Source: an uncultured Roseburia sp. (GTDB lineage Bacteria > Bacillota > Clostridia > Lachnospirales > Lachnospiraceae). From it: a DNA stretch of 7,555 nucleotides. Positions 1 to 5,064 of this stretch are shown here, piece after piece. Made by a program: the position numbers and the translations under genes. The stretch is from NCBI GenBank assembly GCA_945928585.1, contig CAMENQ010000109.1, forward strand, positions 1 through 7,555, written 5' to 3'. The notes under the pieces were generated by a model. It saw only the letters and a program-made list of their open reading frames with translations. It ran no database searches and had not been told where the DNA came from. The first letter of the stretch is position 1. Every line of letters starts with the position of its first letter.

Positions 1-219
1 TATTATGGATATTAAAATCCCAAAAATAAAGTCCAACTCCATTCCTATCAAATTTATCCTACTAAAACAATTAACTGATGTAATCACTGCTGCCGCTCCA
101 ACAGCAATTAAGTATCTCCATATTTTATTTGTCATCTTCATATTAAATATTAATGCACTGCATAATATTAGATTTACTATTTCTTCTATTTTAAATATGA
201 TAGTTAAAAAATTTTCCAT
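1..219 (-). CDS. N-terminal part of a probable membrane sensor histidine kinase (cut by window edge)
   Basis: An open frame of 73 codons starts at ATG 219-217 and runs off the left edge without a stop. It begins two bases after the response-regulator stop codon (TGA 224-222). A GGGAGAGG ribosome site inside the regulator's last codons sits 11 bases upstream, so the two genes are probably translationally coupled. The visible part starts MENFLTIIFKIEE and is hydrophobic: a segment near residues 14-26, a clear membrane segment near 34-51 (WRYLIAVGAAAVITSVNCF) and a third beginning near 64. No catalytic domain is in view. LytTR regulators are usually partnered by AgrC-like, GHKL-type multi-pass kinases, so that identity is inferred from position and hydrophobicity only. 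It could be another membrane protein. The first 240 bases are only 26% GC. Confidence 0.6.
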   Translation of the reverse strand, partial: MENFLTIIFKIEEIVNLILCSALIFNMKMTNKIWRYLIAVGAAAVITSVNCFSRINLIGMELDFIFGILISII

Positions 220-221
220 AA

Positions 222-959
222 TCAATTTAACCTCTCCCTAGCCCGATTAATTCTATATCTGCTAATTAAACTTTTTATTTCTGTCCTGTATGTCCTGCCT
301 ATAGGAAGTTCCGTTTCCGTATTTCTTATATTAATTATATTTGAGCCTTCATTTATCTGCATTACATATTTTAAATTTACAAGATAAGATTTATGTATTC
401 TTACAATATTATAACATTTTAACTGACTTTCCCAATATTTAATTGTACCATACGTTAAAAAGTCATCATTAACCGTAAATACCCTTACATAATTTTTTTC
501 TCCTTCAATATAAACAATATTTTCAATATGCTCTAAACGCTCATTTCCTTCCATACGAAAGCATATAACTTCAGCTTTCAAATATTCTCTTTTTGCCATA
601 TCAAGACAGCCATATACCTTGTCCTTGCTTAAGGGTTTTGTAAGAAATCCTATTGTTTTGCTGCCATACCCGTTTAATGATTCCTCGTCATGGCTTGTGG
701 CAAAAATAATCCGCCAGATATTGTCTCCCGCACGAAGTTCCTGCACTATGTCCATTCCGCCTAAATTTTTCATAGCTATATCCAAAAATAATATATCTAA
801 TTTTTTATCACTTTCCAGAACATCCCTGCCATCTTCAAACATTTCAAATTCTAAATCTATTTCCTGATTTTCTCCATATTCCTGACACATTTCTAATATT
901 TCATTTCTATAATATTCCTCATCATCACAGATTCCTATTACCCACTTTATATTATTCAA
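222..959 (-). CDS. LytTR-family two-component response regulator (AgrA/LytR type), TTG start
   Basis: A cytoplasmic transcription factor of 245 residues. The receiver domain (about 6-125) has the acidic pair D12/D13 in IGICDDEE, phospho-acceptor D60 in ILFLDIAM, T88 in IIFATSHDE and K108 in FLTKPL, the usual receiver active-site set. A LytTR DNA-binding domain follows (about 130-235), with the typical RIHKSYLVNLKYV segment. I chose TTG 959-957 because GGGAGG (973-968) lies 8 bases upstream, giving the protein the usual short lead before the first beta strand (MNNIKWVIGICDDE). An in-frame ATG at 1019-1017 would add 20 residues, has no ribosome site, and would put its first codons in an inverted repeat. 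The partner gene begins 2 bases downstream. The target genes and the inducing signal cannot be read from this sequence. Base composition is near 30% GC, lower than glgB. Confidence 0.9.
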   Translation of the reverse strand: MNNIKWVIGICDDEEYYRNEILEMCQEYGENQEIDLEFEMFEDGRDVLESDKKLDILFLDIAMKNLGGMDIVQELRAGDNIWRIIFATSHDEESLNGYGSKTIGFLTKPLSKDKVYGCLDMAKREYLKAEVICFRMEGNERLEHIENIVYIEGEKNYVRVFTVNDDFLTYGTIKYWESQLKCYNIVRIHKSYLVNLKYVMQINEGSNIINIRNTETELPIGRTYRTEIKSLISRYRINRARERLN

Positions 960-998
960 TTTTCGTTCCTCCCATACTGACATCAGCACCGGTGTTTT

Positions 999-1031
999 AA
1001 CGCAGGTACATATTTTCATTGCACCTGCGTT
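999..1031. repeat. 12-bp interrupted inverted repeat between glgB and the response regulator
   Basis: The arms 999-1010 (AACGCAGGTACA) and 1020-1031 (TGCACCTGCGTT) pair at 11 of 12 positions around a 9-base AT-rich centre. It lies between the glgB stop (1052) and the regulator start (959). In the transcribed minus strand the stem is followed by AAAAC, not a run of T, so it is a poor intrinsic terminator for glgB. It sits just downstream of a weak TATAAA (1036-1031) that has no recognisable -35. Possible roles are an operator for the regulator or another factor, or a stable stem in the 5' leader or glgB 3' end. The structure is plain; the role is unknown. Confidence 0.6.
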
Positions 1032-1051
1032 TTATACAGCATAATGATAAC

Positions 1052-2980
1052 TTAAAATTCTATAATCATTGATTCATAAGGTCTTAAATGTATATTTAAC
1101 CTGTACGGAAGATTGTCGCACTCTTCCTTAACCGCTCTGTATCTGACTGTCGGCTCCAGTGCTTCCTCTTCGCACCTTGCAATGTATACTCCCATTGTAT
1201 CCTCTTCCTTAGTTTCAGAATAGCTTGTAAGTACTCGCCTATATACTCCGGCTCTTGGAACTCCCACACAGTAGTCAGGTCTGTCAATAGGTGTAAAGCT
1301 GCATATAAATAGCAATGCACCCTTATAATCTCTAGGGTTTCTGCGGATAAAGCTGAATATGCTTCTGTCTGCATCATTTGCATTTACCCATTCAAAGCTT
1401 CTGCCGTCAGTATCATACTTATAAAGTACAGGATATTTTCTGTATATTGTAAGAAGCTTGTGTACATATTGCTTCATCTCCGCATGAAGAGGCTCATTTA
1501 AAAGATACCACTCTATTTCCTTCGCCTCGCTCCACTCATGAATCATGGCAAACTCCTGTCCCATAAACAAAAGCTTCTTTCCCGGATGTCCGAACATAAA
1601 TGTATAGGCACCTCTTAAGTTTGCAAATTTATCTATAAAATATCCCGGCATTTTGTTTAACATAGAACATTTAAGATGAACTACCTCATCATGTGACAGC
1701 ACCAGTATATAATTTTCACTGTTGGCATATGTAAGGCTGAAGGTTGCTTTATTATGATTTCCCTTTTTAAACAATGGGTCTGTCTTCATATACTCAAGAA
1801 AATCATTCATCCATCCCATATTCCATTTAAATGAAAATCCAAGTCCGTCCTTCTTAACATCTCCCGTTACCAAAGGAAATGCCGTAGACTCCTCTGCGAT
1901 TACAAATGCTCTCTTATTGCGCTGCTTCATAATACTGTTTAAATGCTTTAAAAACTCTATGGCTTCAAGGTTTTTATTATCACCGTATTTATTTCTCACC
2001 CAGTCACCATTCTGTCTTCCGTAATCAAGATACAGCATAGATGCAACTGCATCTACCCTCAGACCGTCTATGTGATACTTATCCACCCAGAACAGAGCAT
2101 TTGCAATAAGAAATCCCTTTACTTCATTTTTTTCATAATTAAATATCTTTGTACCCCAGTCAGCATGCTCTCCCTTTCTTGGATCAGGGTATTCGTAAAG
2201 AGGTGTTCCGTCAAAATCTGCCAGACCGCAGGCATCCTTCGGAAAATGGGCAGGTACCCAGTCTAAAATAACACCTATATCATTTTTGTGCATTTTATTG
2301 ACAAAATACATAAACTCATACGGACCTCCATATCTGGACGTCGGTGCATAATACCCCGTAACCTGATAGCCCCATGAGCCGTCAAAAGGATGCTCCGCAA
2401 TACCCATAAGCTCCACATGTGTATAACCCATTGTCTTAATATAAGGCACCAGCCTGTCTGCAAGTGTCTTATAATCAAGAAAACCATCCTCTCCTCTGCT
2501 ATAATCCTTTTTCCATGAACCAAGATGAACCTCGTAAATAGCCATAGGCTTCTGGAGAGGATTTTCCTTCTCCTGCTTTTCCAGCCACTTTCCATCTCCC
2601 CATTTAAAATGGTCTATATCAGCTATTTTCGATGCCGTTCCCGGTCTGAGCTCACTGTGAAAAGCAAACGGATCCGCCTTATACAAAACTCTGCCATCTC
2701 TTGTTTTTATGGCATACTTGTACATATCCCACTTTTTTGCATTAGGAATAAACGCCTCCCATATACCTGATGTACCAAGCACCTCCATTACATTTGCATC
2801 TGTATCCCACTCATTAAACTCACCTACAACGCTTACCTCCACTGCATTAGGTGCCCACACTGCAAAGTACACACCCTTCTTACCATCTATTTCCGCAAAA
2901 TGTGCACCCATCTTATTATAAATCTCATAATGGTTTCCCTCTGCAAAAACATATCTGTCTGCCTCTGTAATAAAATTCAT
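1052..2980 (-). CDS. glgB: 1,4-alpha-glucan branching enzyme GlgB (GH13)
   Basis: Cytoplasmic glycogen branching enzyme: it cuts alpha-1,4 glucan and re-attaches the piece as an alpha-1,6 branch. The product is 642 aa. A CBM48-like domain lies near residues 33-105 (GVYFAVWAPNAVEVSVVGEF), then the GH13 barrel. Conserved regions are DWVPAHF (from D240), DGLRVDAV with nucleophile D310, IAEEST with acid/base E363, and LSHDEVVH with D431. The spacing D310-E363-D431 equals that of E. coli GlgB D405-E458-D526. The protein ends with an all-beta domain (LRPYESMIIEF). It lacks the N1 domain of E. coli GlgB (728 aa), normal for short Firmicutes forms. The start is ATG 2980-2978, with GGAGG (2992-2988) 7 bases upstream; an in-frame ATG 13 codons earlier has no ribosome site. 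After HDEVVH the sequence reads LKCSM where E. coli has GKKSI. No other glycogen genes are in view, so glgB stands alone here. Confidence 0.97.
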   Translation of the reverse strand: MNFITEADRYVFAEGNHYEIYNKMGAHFAEIDGKKGVYFAVWAPNAVEVSVVGEFNEWDTDANVMEVLGTSGIWEAFIPNAKKWDMYKYAIKTRDGRVLYKADPFAFHSELRPGTASKIADIDHFKWGDGKWLEKQEKENPLQKPMAIYEVHLGSWKKDYSRGEDGFLDYKTLADRLVPYIKTMGYTHVELMGIAEHPFDGSWGYQVTGYYAPTSRYGGPYEFMYFVNKMHKNDIGVILDWVPAHFPKDACGLADFDGTPLYEYPDPRKGEHADWGTKIFNYEKNEVKGFLIANALFWVDKYHIDGLRVDAVASMLYLDYGRQNGDWVRNKYGDNKNLEAIEFLKHLNSIMKQRNKRAFVIAEESTAFPLVTGDVKKDGLGFSFKWNMGWMNDFLEYMKTDPLFKKGNHNKATFSLTYANSENYILVLSHDEVVHLKCSMLNKMPGYFIDKFANLRGAYTFMFGHPGKKLLFMGQEFAMIHEWSEAKEIEWYLLNEPLHAEMKQYVHKLLTIYRKYPVLYKYDTDGRSFEWVNANDADRSIFSFIRRNPRDYKGALLFICSFTPIDRPDYCVGVPRAGVYRRVLTSYSETKEEDTMGVYIARCEEEALEPTVRYRAVKEECDNLPYRLNIHLRPYESMIIEF

Positions 2981-2998
2981 ACTATTACCTCCAAATAG

Positions 2999-3027
2999 AA
3001 AAACTAGACTTGTGTGCACCCAAGCCT
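2999..3027 (-). promoter_or_regulatory. Palindrome plus T-tract in the glgB leader (possible attenuator or operator)
   Basis: Positions 3006-3027 form an imperfect 22-bp palindrome centred on GTGCAC. In the minus-strand RNA the outer 7 bases of each side pair (AGGCUUG with CAAGUCU, one G-U) around an 8-base loop, and five U (3003-2999) follow two bases later. The structure ends just before the glgB ribosome site (2992-2988), where a conditional terminator would act. The stem is short and I see no clear competing antiterminator, so a protein operator is an equally good reading. Function is inferred. Confidence 0.4.
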
Positions 3028-3063
3028 GTACTGATATCCTTTTTAATCACGTCTCATAAAATC

Positions 3064-3107
3064 AAAAAGATAATCCTACGGCAATTATACCATAGGACTA
3101 TCTTTTT
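3064..3107 (-). terminator. Intrinsic terminator of the flagellin-fliS unit
   Basis: The 18-base arms 3064-3081 and 3090-3107 pair at 16 of 18 positions around an 8-base loop (3082-3089). On the minus strand the hairpin closes with TCTTTTT (3070-3064), and on the plus strand with TCTTTTTTT, so it is bidirectional in form. It lies 56 bases after the fliS stop and upstream of glgB, all minus-strand genes, so its natural job is ending the flagellin-fliS transcript. The loop also carries the -10 box of a likely glgB promoter. Confidence 0.85.
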
Positions 3108-3112
3108 TTCCA
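3084..3112 (-). promoter_or_regulatory. Probable sigma-A promoter of glgB, overlapping the terminator
   Basis: On the minus strand TGGTATAAT (3092-3084) is a perfect extended -10. TGGAAA (3112-3107) matches the TTGACA -35 at 4 of 6 bases, with an ideal 17-base spacer. Transcription would start near 3077, leaving a leader of about 95 bases before the glgB ATG at 2980. That start lies within the 3' arm of the terminator hairpin, so the new transcript would not form the terminator. AT-rich DNA yields chance -10 boxes, but the extended match and position just upstream of glgB support it. Confidence 0.65.
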
Positions 3113-3163
3113 CATCATATGTTTCTTTTCAGCAAAAATTTATACGGTTGGTCAGTTTTAAAT

Positions 3164-3622
3164 TTATTTTGTAATCACATATTCATTAAGCCTGCTGTTT
3201 CTTCCGTATGTATATCCTGCATAAATTTCCTGACTGTTTTCCATCACTTTCTGCCCATTTTCATCCTGCTTTGCTATAGACCCATAAGCCTGTCCGATTC
3301 TGCTCATAACACTTATGCAACTGTCAATGTTTTCATCTGTATAAGCTGCATTTGCATGTATAAGAATTCTCTTTACATACATATAAAGACTTAAAAGCTG
3401 TGATGCCACCGGATATTTCATATCAAGACTTGATGATAAATCATCGGTAAAATCCATAGACTTCTTTATATAGAAGGAAAACATTTCTTTATTGTTTTCC
3501 TTTAATGCTGTCTTTGCATCCTGCATATATTCTGCAGCTATTTCACAGGATATGGCAACAAGCTCTCCTCTTGAGCTTTGTGATATACGGACTGCATACT
3601 CATTTATCTTTTCCTTAGTCAT
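3164..3622 (-). CDS. fliS: Flagellar export chaperone FliS
   Basis: FliS binds the disordered C-terminus of newly made flagellin in the cytoplasm, prevents early polymerisation and delivers it to the flagellar export gate. The 152-aa product shows the FliS helical-bundle pattern: LVAISCEIAAEYMQDAKTAL (21-40) for the first long helix, SSSLDMKYPVASQL (63-76) for the family's LxxSLD-type turn, and LYMYVKRILIHANAAYTDENI (79-99) for the next helix. The start ATG 3622-3620 has AGGAGG (3632-3627) 4 bases upstream and lies 15 bases after the flagellin stop, so the genes are co-transcribed and perhaps coupled. FliS proteins are usually about 125-135 aa; the excess is a C-terminal tail from about residue 125 (SQEIYAGYTYGRNSRLNEYV), rich in Tyr, Asn and Arg, of unknown role. 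The partner is almost certainly the adjacent flagellin. Confidence 0.92.
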   Translation of the reverse strand: MTKEKINEYAVRISQSSRGELVAISCEIAAEYMQDAKTALKENNKEMFSFYIKKSMDFTDDLSSSLDMKYPVASQLLSLYMYVKRILIHANAAYTDENIDSCISVMSRIGQAYGSIAKQDENGQKVMENSQEIYAGYTYGRNSRLNEYVITK

Positions 3623-3637
3623 ATTTCCTCCTGACTA

Positions 3638-5038
3638 TTACTGTAAAAGCTGTAATACCTTATCTGCCATCTGGTTTGCCTGTGCAAGCATAGATGTGGC
3701 TGCCTGTGTCATAACATTGTATGTAGTATATTGTGTCATTTCCTCTGCCATATCTACATCTTCTATTCTGGAAAGTGAGGCTGTCATATTCTCCTCCGTA
3801 ACCTCCAGTGTGGATATTGTATGTTCCATTCTGTTCTGGTATGCACCTATCTTTGAACGGATTTCAGAGATTCTGCTAATTGCATTTTGTGTAATGGTAA
3901 TAGATTCTCCACATCCTCTTGCCGTGCGGGCATTTATCTTATCTATTCCTAAAGATTTTGAACTTACCTCAGGTATTTCTATATCAAGCTCCTGATATTC
4001 ATTGGCACCTATCTGTATAGTCATGGGACCTATATCCGTCACTCCAAAGCTTATTTTTCTTCTATCCTTCGTTCCTATGTTATCTTTTATCTCAATTTTC
4101 ATCTCAAAGCCGCCAAAGTCCTTTACAGTAACATCTCTGCCTGAAACTGTGCATATTGCCGATGACTTGAAAAGAGAACCATCTGTTTTAACATACAACT
4201 CTGCTGTACCGTCCCGTCCTGATACACTTATATTATCACTTGCAAGCCCAAGAGCTGCTGCCATATTTTCATTTGATAATATATCTATCGTCTCCTGCGA
4301 ACCATAGCCTTTCTGTGTAAATGTAAATACTGCACTTGATGTAAGGCTTCCTGTATATGATACACTGATATCTGTCTTATCTCCTGCCTCCACCAGTTTT
4401 TCATATACATCCTGCAGTGTGTCATTCTCAGACAGTTCAACTCTTGCACCGTTTATCTCAAAAGCACCATTTGGTATGCTTCCCGTTGAAAGTGATGTTA
4501 ATGTAACCTCTGCCTGTGTGGCAGTATCCTCATACATTATAATATAATCACCTGCTTCCACCGTATCAGAAACGTATGTAATATCTGCATAATCCACGGC
4601 AGAATATGTTCTTCTTTCAAATGTTCCGTCAAGCAATGGTTTTGTATTAAAATCAGTCTGCTTGGCTACTCTGTCTATCTCATCTCTTATCTGCTCCATC
4701 TCATCCATAATGGATGCTCTGTCATCATCAGCAAATGTTTCCGTAGCACCCTGTACTGACAGCACGTTCATTCTCTGAAGCATGGAATGTATCTCATTAA
4801 GTGCTCCTTCTGCTGTTTCTACTACTGATATGCCATCGTTTGTATTTTGTGTAGCTCTGTCAAGATTTTTTATCTGTGCCTTCATCTTTACTGAAAGTGA
4901 TGCACCTACCGGATTGTCCTTTATCTCTAAAAGCTTATTGCCTGATGACAGCTTTCCTAATGATGTTGACAGCTTACTGTCTGTTGAATTAAGCTGATAG
5001 CAGGCTCTAAGTGCCGCCACGTTTGTATTTATTCTCAT
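3638..5038 (-). CDS. fliC: Flagellin (filament subunit)
   Basis: The structural protein of the flagellar filament, exported through the flagellar channel and assembled outside the cell. The 466-aa product has both conserved ends. The N-terminal D0/D1 part (1-140) opens MRINTNVAAL and includes LSSGNK, NDGISVVETAEGALNEIHSM and EIDRVAKQTDFN. The C-terminal D1/D0 part (about 380-466) has IGAYQNRMEHTI, SRIEDVDMAEEM, MLAQANQMADKVLQLLQ. The variable middle holds a likely flagellin-IN (FlgIN) segment near 183-250 (GAFEINGARVEL, DTLQDVYEKL). The start is supported by GGAGG (5049-5045) 6 bases upstream. A sigma-28-like promoter lies within the upstream gene's end, and fliS follows 15 bases on. Oddities: three cysteines (C13, C296, C376) in a protein class that usually has none, and V92 where Salmonella FliC has the TLR5 contact E93, while R89 and L93 (Salmonella R90, L94) are kept. 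A hook-associated FlgL-like protein is unlikely given the complete flagellin C-terminus and the fliS neighbour. Confidence 0.96.
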   Translation of the reverse strand: MRINTNVAALRACYQLNSTDSKLSTSLGKLSSGNKLLEIKDNPVGASLSVKMKAQIKNLDRATQNTNDGISVVETAEGALNEIHSMLQRMNVLSVQGATETFADDDRASIMDEMEQIRDEIDRVAKQTDFNTKPLLDGTFERRTYSAVDYADITYVSDTVEAGDYIIMYEDTATQAEVTLTSLSTGSIPNGAFEINGARVELSENDTLQDVYEKLVEAGDKTDISVSYTGSLTSSAVFTFTQKGYGSQETIDILSNENMAAALGLASDNISVSGRDGTAELYVKTDGSLFKSSAICTVSGRDVTVKDFGGFEMKIEIKDNIGTKDRRKISFGVTDIGPMTIQIGANEYQELDIEIPEVSSKSLGIDKINARTARGCGESITITQNAISRISEIRSKIGAYQNRMEHTISTLEVTEENMTASLSRIEDVDMAEEMTQYTTYNVMTQAATSMLAQANQMADKVLQLLQ

Positions 5039-5064
5039 TCTATACCTCCATTTTCATCAATGCC

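Noticed and set aside
5..241. Plus-strand open frame of 78 codons starting MDIKIPKIKS
   Set aside because: It lies opposite the kinase start and has no ribosome site. The minus-strand frame has a ribosome site, tight coupling to the regulator and membrane-protein character, so this is a shadow in AT-rich DNA.
960..1019. ATG at 1019 as start of the response regulator
   Set aside because: No Shine-Dalgarno sequence. It would add 20 residues (MKICTCVKTP...) unlike any receiver domain, and its first codons form part of the inverted repeat. The TTG at 959 has an ideal site.
999..1031. Inverted repeat as intrinsic terminator of glgB
   Set aside because: On the minus strand the stem is followed by AAAAC, not T. 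The T-run is on the plus strand, where no gene ends.
1096..2595. Alternative minus-strand frames of 95 and 106 codons inside glgB
   Set aside because: They overlap the well-supported glgB frame completely, and their Arg/Leu/Trp-rich products look like out-of-frame translation.
2981..3019. ATG at 3019 as start of glgB
   Set aside because: The added residues MHTSLVFLFGGNS are encoded by the leader palindrome, T-tract and ribosome site. GGAGG sits 7 bases before the ATG at 2980.
3028..3163. Small gene or RNA between fliS and glgB
   Set aside because: The terminator, the overlapping promoter and the glgB leader explain the stretch. No open frame with a ribosome site and no known RNA fold was seen.
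3492..3995. Plus-strand open frame of 167 codons across fliS and flagellin
   Set aside because: Fully antisense to two confident genes, low-complexity Ser/Ile/Val-rich product, no ribosome site and no family resemblance.
5040..5057. Five-codon mini-ORF (MKMEV) in the flagellin leader, ending one base before the flagellin ATG
   Set aside because: Only a weak AAGG precedes it, and it is formed largely by the flagellin ribosome site itself. A leader-peptide role is possible but unsupported.
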